Assembly (NCBI GenBank): GCA_964036045.1
Contig: OZ038378.1
Location: 162,864,311 to 162,928,310 of the forward strand
DNA length: 64,000 bases
From: Eutreptiella sp. 'Long Island Sound 2002'
Taxonomy: Eukaryota > Euglenozoa > Euglenophyceae > Eutreptiales > Eutreptiaceae
Reading direction: 5' to 3'
A program made the position numbers and the translations under genes. Shown one piece after another: positions 1-12,600 of this stretch (the stretch's first letter is position 1; each line of letters opens with the position of its first letter). The notes beneath the pieces are model-generated. The model saw only the letters and a program-made list of their open reading frames with translations. It made no database searches and was not told the DNA's origin.

Positions 1-3000
1 AGATTTGGGAGACTGAGCAACCCGGTTTTTGCCAAGTGAAATTGAGGTTCGGAATTTATTTCGTGCAAAAATAATTGACCTTTTTCGGTCATTTCCTAGA
101 AAATAACCAATTATTCCGTTATGTGCCATAATCAGTTAATTCCCATTATTGCTTTCTAGTTAACCAATTTTTGACCAAAAGCTTTCAATTTTTACCAAAC
201 TCAAAATAAAGCGGAAAGAAGTGATGAAAAATATGTAAAACTTTCCAAATTTATCCAGCAAAAAAAGAAGAGCGCCCTCTAAGCACCTAACATGTACCCT
301 CGCGGCGTCCATTTTGCCTCCAGTATGCGCCCATTAGGCGCCCTCAAGGAAACTCGCCTTGAAGAAGGTTCTTAGATCAAGCGCAGGCGCTAGCACCATG
401 TATCCCCCCGTTTTTGCGTCGCATACCCTCTTTTATGACATTGGATGTTTAGCCCCTTGTAAATCATTATTTTTGTAAGAGAAAGAGACCCGGCAAAGAA
501 TTTTCTGATTTTCTTGTTGCATTTCAAAAAGCCATAATATAATGCAATGGTGCCCTACACCCCTTGAAGTCCCATCCCCGCCTGGCCTGAGGCAGTTCCA
601 CTCCAGCCCCGGGGACACCGCACCCAAATGACAGTCCCAGCAGAGGCACACGAAACCAACCGCAACAATAACCCAATGCATGTCCCAATCCAATTGCATT
701 ACACAGGCAACACACATCATCGGCATGAGATGGCATCACCCAGGTGCCCCAGCATCAACCACCGGCACCATGTGGAATTTCTTTGTTACCATTATCATGA
801 CACCACACCACTCTGAATTTTCGGACATGTCCCACTGGCATCACAGGCGCTGGATGAAGCTGCAAGAGGACTGTGCTGCTGGTTTGGCAGCAAGCTTTGG
901 GGCAGGTTTTGGAGGCACAGGAGGTCTGGAAGCTCGCTGCGCAAAGCACATTCCCATCTATGTGTCCCGTGCTTTGCTACGCTCGCTCCCTCTCCTTTCC
1001 TCCTCATAAATATTGGGAAAATATGACATTTCCCTGGGAATCCACTTGTCTTTGAATACTCTTCGGGTATTCGGATGGCCAATGACCTTGCGGCGATTCG
1101 CATGGGGATACTTCATGTGCAGAAATTGAGGCTGAGAGGGGGAGGGACCAGCAGCGCTTGCCAGAAGCTTGTCACCAAGTGTGCGGGGACTGGTATCAGA
1201 CATGATCACCTTGTGAATATAGTTGTGCCTGAAAACAGGGAGAACAAGCAAATGACCAAATGACCAACCCCCCCCCCCCGGGTTGGAATTGCTAAAGGGG
1301 GGTATTTCAACGGGGGGGGGGGGGGTGCTAGGGAAGGTGAGCCTGCTGGACTGCAGCTGAGTCTGCTGGGAGCTCCACCACAACGGGAAACATCCAAATA
1401 GTTAGAGCCACCGATCGATCGGCGGCAGGTTCCACAAGCAAAACCCTCAGAAATGCACAAACTTTATTCTTATGACGCTGTTGGTGCTGTAGAGCGAGGG
1501 TCCTGCCGAGATTGAGCATGAGCGCGTCGAGGTGCAGGGGTGCGGTCAAGAAGCTGTCCCAATAAAAATGAAACAGACTTACTCAGACATTCGCCAACCC
1601 TTCATTGAAACGAAACAAGTCTTTATACACTCAGGTTAAGGGCGCTTCTTCACATGAGCTGAGGTCATTGATAGGATGCATGCACAAACGGAACTGACTA
1701 CAAATGTCAGCGAGAAATCACACATTTCCATTGCAGATTTTGCATCTTGGACACCTTGAATCACGCATGCTGGGTCATGGGTAGAAAATTAAAAGCCCCG
1801 GAATTGGATCCATGGAATCGATTGAAAAATTTGTCAAACCATTGCGGTAAGAGCACTGCCCGGCTGAAGGGGGGCATGTTTGGCAACCAGCTCCATTTCA
1901 GGACTGAACACATCTTGCAGACCTGCAGCCCCGTGAGCTAGAAATGCCTCAACCATTGGACACCCTCGCGTGCGGCATATTTTCATGCGTTGCAGAAAGG
2001 AAACCACATTTGCAGCAGCTCGAGCATGACATAAAACGGAGGAAAATGACTGCGTGTCCCCTGGACTTCGGTGTGCTTATCTGACCATCTGCATACTCAC
2101 TTGCTGGCCCACCGGTCCCAGTCATTGTACAAGCTACAGTACAAATTTGGATGCCCTCAGGCAGATGGATGAGCTCCCCAATATTATCCATGGAATACAC
2201 GTACATGGACACATACATGCATATATATAATACAAAGACACGTACGTACGTAAAACCGTGTTCGTATTGAGTTGTCGAGGCCACTACAATGGCCAATGAC
2301 AGGGGAACAATGATGATGTGAGGACAGGGAGTATCTTTTCTGACGCGCTATATGGACCTGAGTTCAATTAGATACTTTTCGCATCCAACAGCCTATAGAC
2401 CAGAACTGACGCAGTTGGAGGTGAAGAGATAAAACAAACCGAAAAACCAGAAAAATCCATTCAGACTGCCACCAACAGACCGATAAAATTTAAAAGAAAA
2501 AAAGGGGATAAAAGCGAATCCCTTTGCTGCCATAGTAATTCAGGCAAACATTATAGAAAATCCCGGACGGAAGGCCGCACCCAAGCACCCACGGGGCCAT
2601 GAAGCATTCAGCGTGTCGCATGACTCAAATACACCCAAAGAAATGTATCAGTGTGCAACACGCTTGGACACATGGATCCCAAAATCCCACCAACGACAGT
2701 ACCATTCCAGGACAATGTGACACAGTTTCCTAACTTGACCTTCTCCCACATCTCGTGACAAAACGACATAACAATTAGTGATACAACAGCGCTGGTTCCA
2801 TCCTCATCTCTGGAGAGATGGGTCTGGACAGGCCAGGCAGCCAGCAAAGTAGGGGAAACCAGGGACAAGAGCGGGGGGCTGGAGGGGGAAACAGAAAACA
2901 AGCAGCGGAGGGCTTGGGCATGGGGGAGGTCCGGCACATTCTGGGGTGCCCATCTTCAACACTCGCAACAATGGAATCAGGGCGATGTCAGGGCGGTTGG

Positions 3001-3756
3001 CAGGAACACCTGGGTCCATGCTGGGTCCCGCCGGGCCTGTGGGAGGAGGTTAAAGCGCTTGACATAGCCAAGCCTCAACCTGACCACTGTCTCACCCACG
3101 AAGGAGGATAGCTGCGGTTGTACTTGTTGGCGTCCAGGGCGCGGGGAGAGTGACATAAATTCTGCTGCGTTCCTGTGGGCATATGGCAGCACCCAGGGAT
3201 ACAAGAGCTAGAGAGATTGAAAACCTCGTCACGCCGCAGAGAAAAAGTGACAAAAGCAAGCGGATAAATGGTTGCCGCACCTCCTCCAAAACACTGCGAG
3301 GTGCACATAGGCAATGCTGCTGACTTCACAGCCCTTCCGCAGCGGTCAGCTGTGCCCTGGCAAGCATGCTCATTTGCCACACACGCACACGCACACGACA
3401 CACAACACACCCATGCACGCACAGTGGTTTCGGCCGCAGATTATGGCATCTGCACCTACCAGGTACCAACCAGTGTCCTCAAGACAGCAAGCTCAGTATG
3501 CTGTGGACACTGCAGTGGTCAACGGCACTCTATTTGAAGCCGAGATATCAGGATAAAAAGCAGTTTGAGCAATTTGTTATCACTGTCGATCTACGTGGCA
3601 CATACACTGCGGAGCTCGACGACATGCCTCACGCTGTAAAATCTCATGCTCAACACGGAACCCAATACCACAAAAGCATCACTCGCCTTCCGAGAGGAGG
3701 AAGGACGCTCAGATAAATGTCCGTTGGACAAACACACAAAACACACATATAATATA
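1..3756. other. No gene recognised; downstream flank of the cyclase gene
   Basis: Nothing in this stretch resembles a conserved protein. The first 250 bases are AT-rich. Near 410-560 there is a faint trace of the dispersed repeat described at 8418-10205 (a phrase like 'gtgccctacaccccttg'). Poly(C) and poly(G) runs lie at about 1268-1325, and a short CA-rich stretch near 3380-3420. The open frames here have low complexity or conflicting frames and no splice-compatible neighbours. The 3' untranslated region of the minus-strand cyclase gene must fall immediately below 3757, but I could not identify a poly(A) signal with confidence. Confidence 0.6.
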
Positions 3757-4023
3757 TCATTTGCCAGCGTTGCGCGTGCCACTTGTCTCAGAGCCGAGAA
3801 TTGAGTTCCCACCCCCAGTAATCGGGTTGTCAAAGTAGAACTCGGGATAATTAGGCTCCAATTGAAGGGCCTGCAGCAAAGCCTTTGGAGGGGGCTCCAG
3901 GGACTCCTTCACAAAATATGCAGGGATCCCTCCAAAACCCTTGGCAAAGGTTTTGTGGCTTCCCTCAAAGGTAAACGTCGAATCAGGGTCGGAAATGACT
4001 GCCTTGTAGACTCCATCAGACAC
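3757..4023 (-). CDS. Adenylyl cyclase exon 10 (end of catalytic domain, C-terminal tail, stop)
   Basis: Codes residues 1055-1142. It starts after a pyrimidine-rich acceptor (ctcttttcag), in phase 0, with VSDGVYKAV. This completes the class III signature GRIQ|VS begun in exon 9. It continues through [11 protein letters not shown], equivalent to the closing strand of cyclase domains (family pattern KG.g...tY.l). The last 45 residues are a Pro/Gly/Ser-rich tail without a known domain, ending at the stop codon at 3759-3757. Confidence 0.93.
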   Translation of the reverse strand: MSDGVYKAVISDPDSTFTFEGSHKTFAKGFGGIPAYFVKESLEPPPKALLQALQLEPNYPEFYFDNPITGGGNSILGSETSGTRNAGK

Positions 4024-7000
4024 CTGAAAAGAGACGCGCAGGGCCTGGGACCAATAAAGGGAGTCAGGGTCAGAGCCAGTGTGGGTTAGGGGCCGAGGCG
4101 GAAGGCTGGTTGGGCTGGGACGGAGGCGCGGTTGATGACTGATCAAAGCTGTCTGCATTGGGAAACACGGTGGTCTAAATGTGACAGAGGCAATTTTCTC
4201 TTCGGGGACAGAGGCTCGCTGGCGAGGCATGGGTTGTCGGATTTGAAAATTTTCCTGAGTGCGTGCCGTGCTGTGGGCTGGCAAGTGGCGGCCAGCTTGG
4301 GCTTTGATGCTCTTTTGTGTGGCGTGCTCCAGCCGCACTTAGGACGACTAAAGATGCAACCAGAGTGACTCAGGCCACCTTCCAAACCCTGTCTCTCATC
4401 CGCGTAACCGCTTCTGTTGCCAACCCAAACGGCGGTATTATTGACGCAGACCACCTCCTTCTCTAATCCGAACAACTCTGTTGCCTACACATGCCTCTGA
4501 GCATGAAACAAGAGGCCCTCCACCGTCCCCCGTGACCAGCATTAAGCGAAAGCCCTGCCGACCCTCGCCCCTGCAGCGTGCAACCGTGGTCCTGCCGCTC
4601 ACAGGACCATGTCCAGAATCAACTGGCACGTGCAGGCTTTTGTGCAGTGTTGCCCACCAATTTTGTCGCTCCGCCATACAGATATGCCTCAGCCTGCAAT
4701 CCCAGGCATTGCGCCAAGCGCCAGCCAACCCGAAGGGGATGTTGCTGGTGGGGCCAAACCCGGGGAATTTGAGGCCAGCAGAGGGGGGGTTGCAGAGGCA
4801 CAGGTACTTTCAGTCAGGGACAGGGTCAGCTACTTTGGTTACTTGTAGACATAGGCATTTGTAGACATACCCGCCCACCCCCCCCGTGTCGTTGGCCTGG
4901 GCCATGATTCTCACTTCTGAAAGGGGGGGGGGGTCAGCGACTAGGGGGGGCATGTTTCTTTGTTCCGGGGGGGGGGGGGCGACCAGGGGGGGGGGGGTCA
5001 ACAACTTGTAATGGCATCATTCTGGGCTTGTACACATGCTTGAAGCATTGTTTGGATGCATGCTTCGCACGTCCTATATCTTTTTGACGCTTTTGGGGCT
5101 TATCTTGGCACCTACACATCAAATGCCACACCCGTATGAGCAAAATAATCTTGCATCTCACAACATGGGGCCAAGAAACGGACGGCATTGGTGATTATTA
5201 AAGAAAGGGCCCCAGAGGGGGGGGGGGATGATTCTTCATTCCAAAGGGGGGGGGGGGGCAGCGACTGGGCGGGGGCACGCTGCTTGCCCCCAGAAGGGGG
5301 GAAGGGGCAGAAACATGGGGGGGCCAGTGACGTTGGGGGGGTAGCAACATGTGGGGGGGGGGGGGGGTGTAGGCAGTTGTAGACATCGGAGGCTTGGATC
5401 GGAGACGGAATCCAGGTCCGAGCCAGGCCATTGCCTGAGGACTGGTGGGGGCTTGGGGCCTTGGCCAGCCCCAGCCGACCCACCTGCCCACGTCGGAAAA
5501 TTGGTCCTCGGGAGAAACATGACATTGATGAGCAGGGCTCACAATGGCCGATGGGCACACAAACTGTTTTCCAGACTTTGACCCTTTGCCCACCCGCAGT
5601 GATCTGGTCCAGGCACGCCCTCCGTTCAACAGGCGAATGGCTGACTGTCTGTTCTTCAAAACTGGTGCTCGTCGGTTGGTCGGCCTTCAAGGACTGTTCT
5701 GCAGACGCCCCTCAGATATTCCCCGTTCGATATTTCTGGTGCCCAGCGCAAGTAGCGACCCCCACTTCGAGCAGCGCAGCAAGTCAGACAAAAGACACGG
5801 CACTGTACACCGGGTGCACTGCACGGCACCCGGTCTGCTCTGGAACGCCCCTTTCCCGGCCCCCTTCCGTAGTTCCAGAGTGTGGGCAATGCACGAGGGG
5901 GAGAGGGCCTCAGGCGGCAGGTGTTCCCGGAGGTTGGCCCCCACCAGCAACATCCCCTTCGGGTCGGCTGTCGCTTGGCGAGATGCCTGGGATTGCAGGC
6001 TGAGGCATATCCGTATGGCTGTGCGACAAAATTGGTGGGCAACACTCCACAAAAGCCTGCACATGCCGGGCAATTCTGGACATGGTCCTGTGAGCGGCAG
6101 GACCACTGTTGCACGCAATGGCGAGGTCTCCAACAAAAACTCCTGCCGCCTCGCAGATGGGCCAAAACAATACCCAAGCGAGGACAAAAGTGCGCAGGGG
6201 TAGTACTCTGGGTTAGAGGTGATCGAGGTCAGGGGCAGAAGTTGTCTGACAAAAATACTAGCAGTAGTACCCCCCCCCCCCCCTGGCAATCGCCCCCCCC
6301 CCCCCCCCCCCCTAGCGCACGACGATCTCCCGGAGGGGGGGGCAGTCACCAAGTGACGGTCTGTCTCCCCGATTTCTAGTATGAACTGAAGAAAATTTTT
6401 CTTTGGCGCCTTCGGCACCTGGTATTTCCTATGCTTTTTGGGCCAAGTGACGGTCTCCTGGGTGGGGGATTGCAAAGGGGGGGGGGGGATTGCAAGGGGG
6501 GGGGGGGGGGTAGTAAGAGTAGTGACGTCATGCAGCGGCATTGGCCACCTTCAACCAAAGCAGCGCCAGCAGCAACATCCGACAGCACTAGCGGCGCCAC
6601 AGCAAAGCAGCAATCGCCAAGAATCGATTGGGGAGCCTGCTGCTATTCCTACTGCTGCTGTCGACAGATGTGGTTGCTCGTACCCAGGCTGCCTTGGAAA
6701 CCTGGTTGCACTGACCTCTGTGCCACTCCCAAAGCTTGTGTTTTTCCATTTTCACGTGCTCCTACTCACCCGGGGCGGCATTGCCAAGAAACGCCTCACA
6801 GCCACAAAAATGGGCGAAACGGTGCGGACATGCCATTGACACAACAAACCCAACCCAAGAGGCAATATGCACCAGAACCCATCGAGAGCCAACACCCGGG
6901 GCGACACGCCACCCTCCGCATGTATTAGCAGCAGCCGGGGGGTGGGCTCCAAAGCCCCCTGCTCACGGCCCAGTCCCGGTCCTGGGCTGCCCAGCTCCTT

Positions 7001-9629
7001 TCCGCAGACCGGGAGCAGAAAGCAAATGGCACACAAGCTTTGGGAGTGGCACAGAGGTCAGTGCAACCAGGTTTCCAAGGCAGCCTGGGTACGAGCAACC
7101 ACATCTGTCGACAGCAGCAGTCGGAATAGCAGCAGGCTCCCCAATCGCTTCTTGGCGATTGCTGCTTTGCTGTGGCGCCGCTAGTGCTGTCGGATGTTGC
7201 TGCTGGCGCTGCTTCGGTTGAAGGTGGCCAATGCTGAACGCGTGCAGTGCCCATTTCCAGCGGGAGACCAGGGGCCCAGCCACCCCCCACGCCTGCCTTG
7301 GCTCAGGTTCCAGAGGCATTGGTGCGCTTTTGGTGCGATGCGAACAGCGCATTGGCATTCCAAAGGCGTCGCACTTGTCCGTCTTGTGGGCACATGGCCC
7401 CGCACCTTCTGCACAACACATCCGTCTCACAGGCACACAGCCCTGCACACCTGGATACGTCCTGGTTGGCCTGTGCTCTCCATGCGGCTGGCCAAGTTCA
7501 CAGTCTTGCCCCAAACATCAAACATGGGGGTCTTGCCCTGCAACACACCCGCAGTGATGGGGCCTGCCGCGATCCCGTACCGCATGATGCACCGGGCGTT
7601 CTTGGCAACGGCCTCCGCTTTCTCTTTGGCAATGGTTGTGTTCTCCTTGGGCAATGTTGGGCTGTCGTTTGGGCCATCAGGGGCTTCGATCGATTCCTGA
7701 AGTGGATGTGTGGGTGCCGGGGGGACGGATGTTGCACGGCAGGTGTGATTGCACAGGAGGCTGCATGGCGTGGCGCACAACAAGGGGACAAAATCAAAAA
7801 AAGCTGCCTCACCCCTGCCTTCTTGGGGGACAAAAGAGGGTAAAATTGCTAAGTAACCCCTGCGTTCTCGGGGATCCCCAAACAAGGGGACACAATCAGA
7901 AGTGCTTGCCTAACCCCTGCCTTCTCGGGGGCCCTAAAAGAGGGCAACAGGCTGACCCTGGTGTGTTCCCAGGACAGCCAAATTGACACCCTCCCATGCG
8001 TTGCAAGTTTCACAGCATCAGACAGGCACCGCATTGTATGCACTTTCTTTCCGCACATTTTGCTGTGGCTTGAGCTTCGCTTGGCGCTTGCGTGGCCTTC
8101 TTGTTTTTCTTGGAGAGGCATCTCGCGCTGCCACGCACATGTCTGTCGTTGCTTCACCTTGCACCAAACGAGAAATTCACACGACACTCGTCTTGTGGAT
8201 CCGCGCTACGTTGGTGAGCTGCTGTTGCTGTTGGTGTTGCTCCTGCTACCACACACGTTGCATGCGACTACTTGACCCTTGAGCATTGCGACTGTGTGTT
8301 ATTGCTCAGTGGCCGGTCGATACTATTCCGGGGGGGGGGGGGGACTGAGACCACAAAAAAGTTTGTAACTGAAATTGCCCTCCATTCTCAGGCCCCTTTA
8401 ATAAATTTAATTTTTCCCCCGAGGAGAAATTCTATTGCCTTCGGCAAGGCACCTCGAAGAGGGGAGAGGGACAGCCTTTTTTTGAGCTGCTCAGGCGGGA
8501 AAGCTGCATAAGTAGGTTGTGCCCTAGACCCCTTGGGAGCCCGCCCCCCCCCCAAAACACCCAAATAGGGTGAAAAACGCATAAAGAGGGGCTACAACAT
8601 GCTTTGCATAGGATATTTGATCATTTTGGATGGTCAAGTTATCAACAAAATCAGTTTTAGAATTTTCCATTTTTGAGCTGCCGAGGCGGAAAAACTGCAT
8701 AAGCAGGTTGTGCCCAAGACCCCTTGGGAGCCCCCCCCTCCCCCCAACACCCAAATAGGGTGAAAACGCATAAAGAGGGGCTAAAACATGCTTTACATAG
8801 GATATTTGATGATTTTGGATGGTCAAAGTATCAAAAAAATCAGTTTCGGAAAGTTCCATTTTTGAGCTGCCGAGGCGGGAAAACTGCATAAACCCCCCCC
8901 CCAATTAGTGTACCCCCCCCCAAATACTATACCCCCCCAAATACTATACCCCCCTTGGCTTAATAAGCGTTTTGCCAAATAGTATACCCCTTTTCATCAC
9001 ATACAAGCAAACGAAACACAAACAGATTCGGGACACGGTCGCAACACCACTGCACAGTAGCTCACTTGAAAAAAGCGGTGATTGTGGTTTGCCTCTTTAC
9101 ATTTGAAACACTGCTAGAGGCGTGGGCCACAGCAGCTGAAGGTGGTGCTCCAGCTCCATCAGCACCTGTGACACACACATCCATGTACAACAAGCATGCA
9201 CACAAAGCATATCTAACAGCCGCATCAGCATCGAAGCCGGATGCCACTCATCTGGATAGAGCTGCATATCTATGACGAAAGAGAAGGCAAAGAGGGGTGA
9301 GGGTGAGGGTGACAGCGAAAGGGCTGAAATACCATACCCCCCAATTAGTATACCCCCCAAATAGTATACCCCCCTGGCCCTATTGAGCGTCAGGCAAATA
9401 ACGTACCCCGGGGTACAGTATGGGGGGGGGGTTTAAGCAGGTTGTGCCCTACACCCCTTGGGAGACCCCCCCCCAACACCCAAATAGGGTGAAAAACACG
9501 TAAAAGAGGGCTAAAACATGCTTTACATAGCATATTTCATCATTGTAAGTGGTCACAATATCAAAAAAATGTTTTGCAAAAATTCTATTGCCTTCGGCAA
9601 GTCCACCTCGCAGAGAATCTACCCCAGTC

Positions 9630-9664
<35 letters not shown>

Positions 9665-12600
9665 GTAAAAACTACATAAATACGGGCTAAAACATGCTTC
9701 AGGTATGTTGGATCGTCATTTGAGGTGATCACAATATCAAAAAAATTAGTTTCGAAAACTTCGATTTTTGAGCTGCGTAGGGTGAAAAACCGCATAAGCA
9801 GGTTGTGTACCCATCCCATGGGACAACCCCCCCCCCCCCCCCCAATAGCCAAATAGGGTGAAAAACACGTAAATACAGCCTAGAACATGCTTTACGTAGC
9901 TTGGATGGTCATTTTGAGTGATGACAATATCAAAAAAATAAGTTTGGAAAACTTCGATTTTTGAGCTGTCCAGAGTGCAAAACTGCATAAGCAGGTTGTG
10001 TACCAATCCCTTGGGAGACCCCCCCCTAGGACCTAATACTCGAATCGGGTGAAAAAAACGTAAATACGGCCTAAAACATGCTTTACATACCTTGGATGGT
10101 CATTTTAGGTGGTCACAATATCAAAAAAACAAGTTTCGAAAACTTCGATTTTTGAGCTGCCCAGGGTGAAAAACTGCATGAGCAGGTTGTGTACCGGCCC
10201 ATTCACTGGGCCATTATTGGTGGAAACAGTCATTTCGCGTCTTTGGCACGGTTGTGAACGGCCCTAGGCAAGGCTAGACACTGCAAAAAACGTCCTTCCG
10301 TATCCTAGTAGGCATATACTGTCACAACATCCCCACTCACACCCCTTAGAGTGGGTAGCACGGGGTCACCGAGGTCGCCAAAACCGCCAACATACCAAAA
10401 ATGGCTGAAAAGTGCATAAACTGCATAAGCGCTCGTCCCACTCCGCCCCATACAAACCCCATAGAGTCGGGACCCGGAAACACTTTTTCGGCTCAAAATC
10501 GAAAAAAACCAAAAGATTCATGATTTTCGACCCAAAAAAAGGGGGGGTCATTTTTTCGACATTTTTGACCCCCCCCCCCACCCCCCCATCCCCCCCCCCC
10601 CTCCTTGAAAACCTCAAAAAAGTGGGTTTCAAGTGGGGGGGGTCTAGGGGGGTCCGGACCAAAAACTCATTGGGGGATGCGTTTATTGGACAAAATAATG
10701 ATTTTACAAGGGGTTAAACTAACAATTCAACCCCTTGGGGTAGGGTACGCGAATAGCCCCAAAAAGGCCAAAATGGGGGGGTATGTGGCGTTTTCCCCTA
10801 TATACGCCTGCCTGGCTTTGATCTAACAACCTCTGCGAGGTGATTTCCATTTTTGACCTGTAGAGGGTGGAAAACTGCTTGTTCGTGCACACACCAAAGG
10901 CCATTGAACCACCTACAAACAGCAATTTTGAAGCTTTTGGGGGGCCCATGGCTCGGGCTACATGGGCTTGGCGGCCACTATGTGGGTCACCGTGGGTGCT
11001 CAAGTACCCGTATTGTCACTAAATCATCACCCAAACCCATCCCAAGGGCGACAGAGGGGTTTCCAAAAAAGTCGAATTTCGGAAATCTTGCAGGTGTCAC
11101 TAAATAGCCTACACAACGCCAATTTCGGGGCTTTTTGGAGGGCCATGGCTCGGGCTATATGGGCTTGGCGGTCACTACGTGGGTCCCCGTGGGTGCTCAA
11201 GTACCCGTATTGTCACTAAATCATCTCCCAAACCCATCCCAAGGGCGACAGAAGGGTTTCCGAAAAAGTCCAATTTCGGAAATCTTGCAGGTGTCACTAA
11301 ACAGCCTTATCCAGCGTGAAAACGGCTAAGTCCTCACTAGCAAGGGCCCATAGGGGGGGGCGACCAGGGGTACCCGGAGTTCGGACCCGGGACCCCCACC
11401 ATGGGTTAGGGGGTCCATGTACAAGAAAAAAGTTGCCCCGGACCCGGGTCCAATTCCACACACAGCAGCCACAATACGCAAAGTAGTTTTGACCCCCCCC
11501 CCCGACACCCCCCCCACCCCCCCCCCCACCCATCCCCCCAAAAAGGGGTACCCGGGTACGGGGGGGTAAAGGGGTCAAAAACGAAAAATTCATTGGGGGA
11601 TCATTTTCTCTCCTAAAAGGATGATTTTACAAGGGGTTGGACATCCGGTACCATACCTTGGGGTATCGTACGCGAATGACCCCCAAAAAGGGGGGTATAT
11701 GGCGTACGCACCTGCGCTTGATCTAACAACCCTCTTCGAGGTGATTTTCTGATCTGGTGGTGGGTCGATCGGCCAAAATGCCAGGAAGGCCAGAATACCC
11801 CCCCCCAAGTGCACACCCTTTGCTTAATGGTGCGGCTGCCCAGTTTTCTAGGCTCTGCCGGCCCTCCGGGGGTTGGGCCACCATCCCCGTCTATCCACAA
11901 CAGCCCCTTCCCAGCCACCGCAGCCCCTCACCCCATAGAAACTACACCTTGGACCAACACCTGGCACTGCCCCCAGGTGAAGCCGAACAGAAGCAGGTGG
12001 GCTGGCGTGTGCCGACGTGTGGCGACTATGAACGGCAGATTTTTTTTCTTCCCCTTGTGCTGTTTTTGGCACCTCACCGGCATAACCCCCCCCCCCCCCG
12101 TGAGCCCGCGTGCTGACCCGGGCCCTTTACACCGACTTACCCCCCCCCCCCCCCCGGGGAACTGTTTTTTCACTCCATGTGTCTACACTCAAAACACTCG
12201 GAATTTTCAGGAGATCTGAATAATGGATGAAAAAAATATCGGACCGAATACCACCCCTGAGCTGTACTTTGTCAGAGATGGCCCACACCCTGTACTTTGT
12301 CAGAGATGGCCCACACCCTGTACTTTGTCAGAGATGGCTCATACCCTAGTGGTTAAACAGTGTATTCTCTATTCAGAAGTCCGTGCTTCATTTCCTGGTA
12401 TCAGCAATCTGCAGGGTGGTGCAGACGCTGGCTGGGCCGAATTCCAAACTGTTCAGAGGTGCCCGACATTTTTCCAATGGGATGTGACAGGCATCTGGCG
12501 ACGAGTGGCAGGGGGGTGGTTCTGCGTCTGCCAACGTCTGGCAGGGAGGTGGGCTGGCGTGTGCCGACGTGTGGTTTGCCGCACACTAGTAGCAAGTCTG

